From Actinomycetota bacterium (GTDB taxonomy: Bacteria > Actinomycetota > Geothermincolia > Geothermincolales > RBG-13-55-18), in contig JAPWVA010000083.1 in NCBI GenBank assembly GCA_028275245.1, positions 1 through 6,075 on the forward strand: 6,075 nucleotides of DNA, written 5' to 3'. The position numbers were made by a program, and so were the translations under genes. Under the pieces are notes generated by a model, which did no database searches, had not been told where the DNA came from, and was given only the letters and a program-made list of their open reading frames with translations. Shown in pieces: positions 1 to 5,336 of the stretch (the stretch's first letter is position 1; every line of letters starts with the position of its first letter).

Positions 1-1
1 G

Positions 2-616
2 GACGAACCCCTGTCCAACCTGGACCTGCCCTCCAGGAGGGAGGTTTTGGGACTCATCTCGGACATGGTGAGGGAGAGGGGCATCACGGCCGTGTACGTT
101 TCCCACGATCATCATGAGGTGCTGGAGGTAGCGGACCGCATGGCCGTCCTGCTGAAGGGGGAGTTGGTCCAGGAGGGACGGCCGGACGAGGTGTTCCGCC
201 GGCCGGCCTCGGAGCGGGTGGCCGCTTTCCTGGGTGCCGATAACCTGCTGGACGGCAGGGTGAAGGAACGCACAGAGGAAGGCGCCTTGATCTCGGTGGG
301 GAAAGCGGAGCTCTACGCCGTGACGGAGCTCCCTCCGGGCGAGCGGGTCAAGGTCATGGTGCATCCCGAGGAGGTATTGTTGCTGCCCCTCGGGTACGGG
401 AGCGGATCGGCCCGCAACCGCCTTCCCGCCCGCGTCTTGGAGGTGAGGGAGGTGGGACCGGTGGTCAGGGTGAGGCTCGATTGCGGTTTTCCCCTTGCGG
501 CCCACGTGACCCACACCTCCCGCCGGGAACTGGGGATCGAGCCTGGAACCGTGCTCCAGGCAGCCATAAAGGCCACCTCTGTGCACTTGATGCCATATTC
601 TTCCAGGGACTCTTGA
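2..616 (+). CDS. Tungstate/molybdate-type ABC transporter ATP-binding protein (5' end missing)
   Basis: This is the ATPase subunit of an importer that powers uptake of an oxyanion, most likely tungstate or molybdate, at the inner face of the membrane. The gene enters from the left edge, so the Walker A and signature motifs are outside the window. The visible 204 residues begin with the acidic end of Walker B (DEP, residues 1-3), followed by the D-loop SNLD (5-8) and the H-loop histidine in VSHDHHE (His35). A TOBE/Mop-like domain occupies about residues 139-198; its closing stretch GTVLQAAIKATSVHLMP is typical of TupC, WtpC and ModC proteins. The next gene encodes a TupA-like binding lipoprotein and moeA follows, which supports a Mo/W role. 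The permease is not in view and may lie upstream. ABC ATPase identity is near certain; the substrate is inferred from the TOBE sequence and context, and sulfate or another anion cannot be excluded. Confidence 0.88.
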   Translation, partial: DEPLSNLDLPSRREVLGLISDMVRERGITAVYVSHDHHEVLEVADRMAVLLKGELVQEGRPDEVFRRPASERVAAFLGADNLLDGRVKERTEEGALISVGKAELYAVTELPPGERVKVMVHPEEVLLLPLGYGSGSARNRLPARVLEVREVGPVVRVRLDCGFPLAAHVTHTSRRELGIEPGTVLQAAIKATSVHLMPYSSRDS

Positions 617-755
617 AGGGTAGCGGGGGACCCACGGGGATCGCCGGGAGTCCGATCCGGGGGAAAGCGCCTTAAGGACGCGCGGAGGGTCGGGGATCCA
701 CGGCCTGGCGGGCACCGGCCCAGCTCCCGGAGGGATAGATGGGAGGGACCTGGCA

Positions 756-1676
756 GTGCCTGGACGTGATGGCGGGAAGGGGAGGTTGGAAAGGACGATG
801 GGGATGAGAGCGGAAAAGGGGCGGTCGGAAGGGATCTTGAAGGCCGGCGGACGGGAGGAAGCGCGTGTTCCGCGAGCGGGCACGAGGCCAGCCCGGTACG
901 GGTGGGCGGCACGCCTCCTGGTCGCCGTGCTGTTGGCTGCCCTGGCCCTCGGCTGCTCGCCGGCAGGGCAGCGGAAGGCCCTGGTGTTGGCGGCGAGCTC
1001 AGACCTGGTGGGTTCGGGGTTGGATGAGGCCGCCGCTGCCTTCGGCAGAAAGAAGGGCGTGGTGGTGGAGGTGCGGTGGGTGAGCGACGAGGAGCTCATC
1101 GACCTCCTCAGGTTCGGGGAGTGCGACGCCGCGGTGAGCCATTACCGGGACGGTCTGGAGAGGCTGTTGGGCTGGAACTACGTGACCGGGAAGAAGGAGG
1201 TCATGCGCGACGAGTTCGTGCTGGTGGGTCCCTCCTCGGATCCAGCGGGGTTGGAAGGAATCGGTTCCCTTTCGGATGCCTGGAAGAAGATGGCAGAATC
1301 CGGATCCCCTTTCCTAATTCGGGAAGACGGTTCGGGTTCCTCTCACTACGTGGCCTCCTTGGTGACAGGCATCGAAGTTCCCGGACGGGGGAACCTGGTG
1401 CAGACGGTGAAAGGAGACGAGGCGGAGCTGGTGAGAAGGGCTGCGGAGATGCAAGCCTACGCTCTGGTGATGAAGAGGTATTACGAGGCCTCGCCGGAGG
1501 GCTTGAGGGTTTTCTTCGGGGACGAGAACTCCCTCGGGGACCCATATCTAGCCGTGGCGGTTAACCCCGAGGTCTACCCCGACGCCGAGACCCGGTTGGC
1601 TGAGGAGCTCATAGATTACCTGGCATCTGAGGAAGGGCAGTCGAGGATCTCCCCCTTGCTACGGCTTCGTACCTGA
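756..1676 (+). CDS. TupA-like (tungstate-binding family) substrate-binding lipoprotein, divergent
   Basis: This is a probable extracytoplasmic solute-binding lipoprotein of an ABC importer. From the GTG start it has 306 residues: a long basic N-terminus, a hydrophobic segment (about 51-66) and a lipobox-like ALGC with Cys67 as the lipidated residue. The mature part of about 240 residues is close to TupA length. Family-like stretches are RDEFVLVGPSSDPAG (151-165), PFLIREDGSGSSH (185-197), DPYLAVAVNP (262-271) and a C-terminal helix ending in SEEGQ. The three places where TupA proteins bind the anion (TTTS, GTGQA and SRGDxSGTH in typical members) are changed here to ASSD, SDEEL and REDGSGSSH, so the ligand is uncertain. 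The GTG at 756 has GGGAGGG eight bases upstream, but the resulting 50-residue N-region is unusually long. ATG at 798 or 804, or TTG at 837, would give a more ordinary signal peptide. It follows the ATPase gene by 139 nt and is probably co-transcribed. Confidence 0.75.
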   Translation: MPGRDGGKGRLERTMGMRAEKGRSEGILKAGGREEARVPRAGTRPARYGWAARLLVAVLLAALALGCSPAGQRKALVLAASSDLVGSGLDEAAAAFGRKKGVVVEVRWVSDEELIDLLRFGECDAAVSHYRDGLERLLGWNYVTGKKEVMRDEFVLVGPSSDPAGLEGIGSLSDAWKKMAESGSPFLIREDGSGSSHYVASLVTGIEVPGRGNLVQTVKGDEAELVRRAAEMQAYALVMKRYYEASPEGLRVFFGDENSLGDPYLAVAVNPEVYPDAETRLAEELIDYLASEEGQSRISPLLRLRT

Positions 1677-1699
1677 AGAAGGGAGGAGGGAAATCCGGC

Positions 1700-1792
1700 A
1701 TGCCCGGGAAACCCAGCACGCCCCGGGGAGAGACGGCGCAGGCTGTACTAGGGACGATTTCCACGGACCCGCTTCGGGGGCCACGGCCATGA
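1700..1792 (+). CDS. Candidate 30-residue small ORF after the binding-protein gene
   Basis: An ATG at 1700 follows a very strong Shine-Dalgarno stretch (GGGAGGAGGG, 1681-1690) by nine bases, and the frame stays open for 30 codons to TGA at 1790-1792. The product would start MPGKPSTPRG and is rich in Pro, Gly and Thr, with no hydrophobic segment or recognisable motif. It begins 24 nt after the upstream stop codon, so it could be translated as a leader peptide or a small protein of the same transcript. Chance is a real alternative: purine-rich SD-like runs are common in this genome and the ORF is short. Confidence 0.2.
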   Translation: MPGKPSTPRGETAQAVLGTISTDPLRGPRP

Positions 1793-1850
1793 CGGCACCG
1801 GGGTCAGGCTGATCGAGAGGAGGTGAAGCGAACCGTCTCCCCAAGAAGCT

Positions 1851-1923
1851 TTGCCCCGCGGGCCCGGGCGACCCCTTTGCCTCTCCGCGAAGGGTCGGGG
1901 GGACTGTGACTTGCCCCGCGGGC
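1851..1923 (+). repeat. 13-nt direct repeat TTGCCCCGCGGGC, two copies exactly 60 nt apart
   Basis: The same 13 bases occur at 1851-1863 and 1911-1923. The core CCCGCGGG is also a perfect palindrome, so each copy can pair with itself, with the other copy, or bind a symmetric protein. The flanking bases of the two copies do not match, so this is not a clean tandem duplication. It lies inside the presumed moeA leader. Confidence 0.55.
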
Positions 1924-1929
1924 TTGGGT

Positions 1930-1997
1930 GGGCGCCAGGATCCTTCCTCTCCCGGTGGCGAGGCGGGCGGGAAACGGGGCCGGCCGCGGAGGCGCCC
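1930..1997 (+). promoter_or_regulatory. Candidate structured leader element upstream of moeA
   Basis: GGGCGCC at 1930-1936 is perfectly complementary to GGCGCCC at 1991-1997, closing a segment that holds further pairable stretches (AGGATCCT at 1937-1944, CCGG blocks). It ends 20 nt before the moeA Shine-Dalgarno. Just upstream are CTGTGAC (1904-1910) and then GCCAGGATCCTTCC (1933-1946), which loosely recall parts of a cobalamin riboswitch, but the rest of that consensus is not seen. The Moco/Tuco RNA motif is the functionally logical candidate here, yet I cannot confirm its consensus by eye. Structure is supported by pairing only; the regulatory role is inference. Confidence 0.3.
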
Positions 1998-2016
1998 CTG
2001 AGGAAAAGACGTGAGC

Positions 2017-2024
2017 GGAGGTGA
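2017..2024 (+). promoter_or_regulatory. Ribosome binding site that sets the moeA start
   Basis: GGAGGTGA at 2017-2024 is a near-perfect Shine-Dalgarno sequence. It overlaps the upstream in-frame GTG at 2021, which therefore cannot use it, and lies five bases before the ATG at 2030. The ATG is therefore the better start, and the protein begins MLSLQEAQ. Confidence 0.75.
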
Positions 2025-2029
2025 AGAGG

Positions 2030-3235
2030 ATGCTCTCTCTCCAAGAAGCCCAGTCACGCGTGCTTGGTGCAATGGGTACCACGGAGGTTGTTACCAGGAA
2101 TATCCTGGAAGCATGGGGCCACACCCTCGCCGAGGACATCACGGCACCCCATCCCGTCCCGCCCTTCGACAACTCGGCCATGGACGGTTACGCGGTGCGG
2201 GCCGCCGATGTGGCGGCCGCCACCCCGGGAGGTCCGGTGCGCCTTAGGGTGCTGGAGGACCTCCCGGCGGGCTACGTTAGCGGGCGGGAGGTGGGACCGG
2301 GGGAGGCGGTGAGGATAATGACAGGCGCACCCCTCCCGCCGGGCGCCGACGCGGTGGTGCCGGTGGAGAACACCCGGGCGGAGGGTTGGGAGGTGCTGGT
2401 GCTGGAACCCGTTTCCTCGGGAGAGAACGTCAGGAGGGCCGGCGAGGACGTGAGGGAAGGCGAGACGGTGCTTCGGCGGGGCACCAGGATAGGGCCGGCC
2501 GAGATGGGGATGCTGGCCAGCTTGGGACGGGCGGAGGTGCCTTGCCACCGGAAGGCGATAGTGGGAATAATTTCCACCGGCGATGAGCTGCTGGAGCCGG
2601 GCGAAGAGCTGAGGCCCGGAAAGATAAGGGATTCCAACAGCTTCTCCCTTTTCGGGCTGGTGCTGGAGGCGGACGCGGTTCCCCTGCGGCTGGGGCCGGT
2701 GCGGGATGACCCGGACCTGCTGGAGCGGGTGATCCTGGAGAACGTGGAAAAGGTGGACGCCTTTGTGACCAGCGGTGGCGTGTCGGTGGGGGATTACGAC
2801 GTGGTGAAGGAGGTGCTCCAGCGGGTCGGGGAGATGGAGTTCTGGAAGGTGGCCATGCGGCCGGGAAAACCCCAGGCCTTCGGAAGGGTGGGAGGAAGGC
2901 CGCTCTTCGGGTTGCCCGGGAACCCCGTTTCGGTGATGGTTTCCTTTGAGATGTTCGTGAGGCCGGCCCTGCTCAAGATGATGGGACGGCGAGAGATATT
3001 TCGCCCCACTGTCACCGCCGTCCTGGACACGCCGGTGGGCAGGAAGAAGGGGCGGACGGAGCTGATCCGGGTGGTAGCGGAGTGGAAAGAAGGCAGGTAC
3101 CACGCCCGGGTCACCGGTCCCCAGGGGAGCGGCATCCTCAAGTCCATGGTGCTCGGTAACGCCCTGGCCGTTCTCCCGGAGGAGGTGGGTAGACTTGAGG
3201 CTGGCGAGGAGGTCACCCTTTACCTGTTGCGGTGA
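2030..3235 (+). CDS. moeA: Molybdopterin molybdenumtransferase MoeA
   Basis: MoeA catalyses the last step of molybdenum (or tungsten) cofactor synthesis in the cytosol, inserting the metal into adenylylated molybdopterin with release of AMP. The 401 residues match the usual MoeA length of about 400. Family signatures appear in order: PPFDNSAMDGYAVR (44-57), RIMTGAPLPPGADAVVPVE (95-113), GENVRRAGEDV (131-141), STGDEL (182-187), DSNS (201-204), TSGGVSVGDYD (247-257), AMRPGKPQAFG (275-285), GLPGNPVSV (294-302) and GSGILKSM with GNALAVLP in domain IV (366-383). The acidic residues of the active site are kept: Asp in MDG, Asp in GED and Glu in GDEL. I chose the ATG at 2030 because of the Shine-Dalgarno placement. 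The gene lies downstream of a Mo/W-type transporter, so uptake and cofactor insertion are probably coupled; whether it handles Mo or W cannot be read from sequence. Confidence 0.97.
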   Translation: MLSLQEAQSRVLGAMGTTEVVTRNILEAWGHTLAEDITAPHPVPPFDNSAMDGYAVRAADVAAATPGGPVRLRVLEDLPAGYVSGREVGPGEAVRIMTGAPLPPGADAVVPVENTRAEGWEVLVLEPVSSGENVRRAGEDVREGETVLRRGTRIGPAEMGMLASLGRAEVPCHRKAIVGIISTGDELLEPGEELRPGKIRDSNSFSLFGLVLEADAVPLRLGPVRDDPDLLERVILENVEKVDAFVTSGGVSVGDYDVVKEVLQRVGEMEFWKVAMRPGKPQAFGRVGGRPLFGLPGNPVSVMVSFEMFVRPALLKMMGRREIFRPTVTAVLDTPVGRKKGRTELIRVVAEWKEGRYHARVTGPQGSGILKSMVLGNALAVLPEEVGRLEAGEEVTLYLLR

Positions 3236-3271
3236 GCCCGGTCCCGGGGGTAGAGCGTCCTGCCCAGGTCC

Positions 3272-3304
3272 TTGACAGCCGGGGTGCACCGGTTTAACCA
3301 TATT
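3272..3304 (+). promoter_or_regulatory. Candidate sigma-70 promoter for the dynamin-like gene
   Basis: A perfect -35 hexamer TTGACA (3272-3277) lies in the gap after moeA. At 17-nt spacing the -10 position reads TAACCA (3295-3300), which is weak; TTTAAC (3293-3298, 15-nt spacing) and CATATT (3299-3304, 21-nt spacing) are alternatives. The small AT-rich island TTTAACCATATTCG stands out in this GC-rich sequence. A promoter here would place the downstream hairpin inside the 5' leader of the GTPase gene. Confidence 0.35.
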
Positions 3305-3359
3305 CGTAAGGTGACGACCAGGAGGCGATGAGGCTCGCCTAATTCCCGGAAGGGATGAT

Positions 3360-3394
3360 AGCCTCTACTCCCCGTGAGTAGAGGCTTTACTTTT
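3360..3394 (+). terminator. Rho-independent terminator or attenuator just before the GTPase gene
   Basis: AGCCTCTACTC (3360-3370) and GAGTAGAGGCT (3376-3386) form a perfect 11-bp stem with a five-base loop CCCGT, followed by the T-rich run TTTACTTTT (3386-3394). It has the form of an intrinsic terminator. It starts 125 nt after the moeA stop, and its T-run is followed directly by the Shine-Dalgarno of the next gene. It may simply end the moeA transcript, or act as an attenuator if transcription starts at the upstream TTGACA. The run is interrupted by one C, so efficiency may be moderate. Confidence 0.7.
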
Positions 3395-3405
3395 GGGAGG
3401 TGGAG

Positions 3406-5220
3406 ATGAGCTCCTACGGAGAGGCGCTGGCCGGGATAAGGTCCTTCATCGGGGAACTGGAGGGCCGGTCGGACCGGCTCTCCAGTTCATTCCGGGAGGG
3501 TATCGAATCCGTCAGGGAGAAGCTGTCCGGCGAGAACTTCCACCTGGTGGTGATGGGCCAGTTCAAAAGGGGCAAGTCGACCTTGGTGAACGCGATGCTG
3601 GGGGAGGAGATACTCCCCGTCTCCGTCATCCCCCTGACGTCGATAAATACCCTCATCCGCTATGGCGAACCGGGCCTGCGGGTGATTTTCGACGACGGTT
3701 CGGTGAAGGAGGCCCCCCTGGAGGAGATCTCCCGCTTCGTGACGGAGAGGGAGAACCCCGGGAACAGGCTGGGGGTGGCCAGGGTTGATGTCTTCTTCCC
3801 CGCTGAATTCCTACGCGATGGCCTCTGCATAGTGGACACGCCCGGGGTGGGGTCCACCTTCCTCCACAACGACGAGATGGCTTACTCTTACCTCTCCCAC
3901 GCCGACGCCGTGATCTTCACCATCTCCGCCGACCCGCCCATCAGCAGGTCCGAGCTGGATTACCTGGCCGAGATCAAGGAGTACGTGAGGAAGATCTTCT
4001 TCGTCCAGACCAAGATCGATTACCTCCAACCCCGGGAGTTGGAGGAATCCCTGGATTTCAACCGGGAGGTGCTTTCCCAGGCCATGGGCGGGGAGGTGGA
4101 GATACACCCACTTTCCGCCAGGCTCGCCCTGCAGGCGAAGGAGTCCGGGAACGGGGATATGTTGGAAAATAGCGGGTTATCCGCCTTTCTCTCCAGACTA
4201 CAAGGCTTCCTTATGGAGGAGAAGGGCAGGATACTGGTGGAGTCCGCCCTGACGGCCGTCCGGAGGCTCCTTGAGGAAGAAAAGGCGGGCCTGAAGTTGG
4301 AGAGGAAGATGCTCTCGCAGCCTGTGGAGCTGCTGCAGCGGAAGTCCGAGGATTTCGCCCGGGAGATGGAGGAGATCAAGAGGGAGAGGCAGGAGACCCT
4401 CTACCTCCTGGAGGGCGAGTTCAAGAACATGGTGAGCGAGGTCTTGGACCAGGACGTGGAAAGGTTCAAGACCGAGAGGATACCCAGAGTGGAAGAGGAA
4501 TTCCTCCATTTCGTCGAGGCCCACGAGGGTCTTTCGTCCTCGGAGATGGAAAAGGTCCTCGGAGATTTCGTGCGGGAGCTGATAGTCAGGACTTTCGGGG
4601 ACTGGAGGGTTGAGGAGGAGAGGCGCTTGGAGGAGGTCTTCCACGGGGTGGAGGGGCGTTTTCTGTCCCGTGCCCAGGCCATGGCCAACAGGGTCCTGGA
4701 CATCGCGGGGGAGATTTTTGAGCTGGACCTGCCCACCATACGCCTGGAGGTGGAGCTGGCCAAGGAAGGCGAGTTCTGGTTCAAGCTGGGTGAGCAAGCC
4801 ACCGACCTGGAGATTTTCGTAGGGGCACTCATAAGGATGCTCCCCAGGTCCATCTCTCGCCGTTTCGTGAAAAGGAAGTGGGAAAGGGAGCTCATGGTGC
4901 TCTTCGATCGGCATTGCGGTAGGGTCCGTTACGATTTCTACCTGAGGATCCAGAAGAGCTTCAACCTGTTGCGGCTCAGGGTTATAGAGGTGGTGGAGAA
5001 GACCATGGAGACGGTGTTGTCGGCCGTGCGGAGGGCCACCGAGGAAAGGGACAGGAGCGAGGAGAGGGTCCGGGACAGAATATCTCAGCTGGACGAGGAC
5101 ACATCCTACCTGGAGGCGATGGTCGGGCGGCTGGAAGAGCTGGAGGCGAAGTACCTGGGAGGTCCCCGCGGCGCCAAAACGGCCGCCCCGGGAAGCAGTA
5201 GCCGGGAAAGTAGCAGGTGA
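3406..5220 (+). CDS. Bacterial dynamin-like GTPase
   Basis: This is a large GTPase of the dynamin superfamily (Dynamin_N type), a class that binds and remodels membranes using GTP-driven assembly. The 604 residues contain the P-loop GQFKRGKST (51-59), a likely switch I Thr in PLTS (76-79), the G3 motif DTPG (144-147) and the G4 motif TKID (202-205). The C-terminal half is mostly charged helix: coiled-coil-like stretches at about 280-345 and 520-585 flank a more hydrophobic part (about 457-480, with FWFKLGEQ and IFVGALIRMLP) that could be the membrane-contacting tip. No clear transmembrane helix or signal peptide is seen. ATG 3406 is chosen over GTG 3400 because the GGGAGGTG Shine-Dalgarno overlaps the GTG and lies five bases before the ATG. 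The last ten residues (595-604) are encoded by the first copy of a local DNA repeat. The cellular role is unknown; such proteins serve in membrane surveillance, division or stress tolerance in other bacteria. Confidence 0.9.
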   Translation: MSSYGEALAGIRSFIGELEGRSDRLSSSFREGIESVREKLSGENFHLVVMGQFKRGKSTLVNAMLGEEILPVSVIPLTSINTLIRYGEPGLRVIFDDGSVKEAPLEEISRFVTERENPGNRLGVARVDVFFPAEFLRDGLCIVDTPGVGSTFLHNDEMAYSYLSHADAVIFTISADPPISRSELDYLAEIKEYVRKIFFVQTKIDYLQPRELEESLDFNREVLSQAMGGEVEIHPLSARLALQAKESGNGDMLENSGLSAFLSRLQGFLMEEKGRILVESALTAVRRLLEEEKAGLKLERKMLSQPVELLQRKSEDFAREMEEIKRERQETLYLLEGEFKNMVSEVLDQDVERFKTERIPRVEEEFLHFVEAHEGLSSSEMEKVLGDFVRELIVRTFGDWRVEEERRLEEVFHGVEGRFLSRAQAMANRVLDIAGEIFELDLPTIRLEVELAKEGEFWFKLGEQATDLEIFVGALIRMLPRSISRRFVKRKWERELMVLFDRHCGRVRYDFYLRIQKSFNLLRLRVIEVVEKTMETVLSAVRRATEERDRSEERVRDRISQLDEDTSYLEAMVGRLEELEAKYLGGPRGAKTAAPGSSSRESSR

Positions 5221-5224
5221 AGAG
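5188..5224 (+). repeat. 37-nt repeat, copy 1 (3' end of the GTPase gene)
   Basis: This copy starts CCGGGAAGCAGTAGC and ends AGCAGGTGAAGAG. It matches copy 2 at 32 of 37 positions and copy 3 at 31 of 37. It covers the last ten codons and the TGA stop of the GTPase gene plus four bases. It also contains an internal half-repeat: CGGGAAGCAGTAGC (5189-5202) followed by CGGGAAAGTAGC (5203-5214). Confidence 0.8.
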
Positions 5225-5228
5225 TCGC

Positions 5229-5264
5229 GTTCTTGGCTGGCGATTCAAGTACCGGCGCAAGAAC
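5229..5264 (+). other. Inverted repeat between repeat copies 1 and 2
   Basis: GTTCTTGGCTGG (5229-5240) pairs with CCGGCGCAAGAAC (5252-5264) as a 12-bp stem with one G-T wobble, one bulged G (5257) and an 11-nt loop. No T-run follows, so it is not a typical intrinsic terminator. It lies directly after the GTPase gene and its last base is the first base of repeat copy 2. It may stabilise the transcript end or take part in processing. Confidence 0.5.
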
Positions 5265-5300
5265 CGGGAAGCTGTAGCCGAAAAAGTAGCATATGAAGAG
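5264..5300 (+). repeat. 37-nt repeat, copy 2 (intergenic)
   Basis: This copy starts CCGGGAAGCTGTAGC and ends AGCATATGAAGAG, 76 nt after the start of copy 1. It lies wholly between genes. Its final ATGAAGAG opens an eight-codon frame (ATG at 5293, TAA ends at 5319) that lacks a good Shine-Dalgarno. Confidence 0.8.
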
Positions 5301-5336
5301 TAGGATAAGGAAAAGATAACGAGATACGAAAAGAAA

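Larger units (their letters stand above)
1677..2029 (+). other. 353-nt GC-rich gap between the binding-protein gene and moeA
   Basis: No convincing full-length gene lies here. The gap contains a strong Shine-Dalgarno followed by a 30-codon ORF (1700-1792), a partial copy of the moeA start region (1819-1849), two copies of a 13-nt GC-rich direct repeat (1851-1863, 1911-1923), a short hairpin with CGACCC at 1869-1874 paired to GGGTCG at 1892-1897, and an inverted repeat closing a 68-nt segment (1930-1997). The density of pairable GC-rich segments, ending 20 nt before the moeA ribosome binding site, suggests a structured 5' leader. I do not see a clear promoter or a T-tailed terminator. Confidence 0.6.

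Noticed and set aside
638..658. GGATCG/CGATCC inverted repeat after the ATPase gene as a terminator
   Set aside because: Only six base pairs with a nine-base loop and no T-run; not enough to call a terminator in this GC content.
313..912. 199-codon open frame on the - strand across the ATPase and lipoprotein genes
   Set aside because: Pro/Ser/Arg-rich low-complexity translation overlapping two supported + strand genes; no ribosome binding or domain evidence.
865..1083. 72-codon + strand frame starting with a well-placed SD inside the lipoprotein gene
   Set aside because: Out of frame with the signal peptide and lipobox; translation is Trp/Arg-rich and meaningless. The SD is noted only as a start-site ambiguity.
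1904..1946. Cobalamin riboswitch suggested by CTGTGAC and GCCAGGATCCTTCC
   Set aside because: Only two short pieces match; the upstream core helices and the GGTGAAATCC-like element are not seen, and a B12 switch before moeA is not expected. Kept only as something for a covariance-model scan.
2054..3301. 415-codon open frame on the - strand opposite moeA
   Set aside because: It is an antisense shadow of an unmistakable moeA; the translation is His/Pro-rich with no recognisable domain, as expected from high-GC complement frames.
4198..4914. 238-codon open frame on the - strand opposite the GTPase gene
   Set aside because: Leu/Pro-rich antisense translation without motifs, fully covered by the dynamin-like gene.
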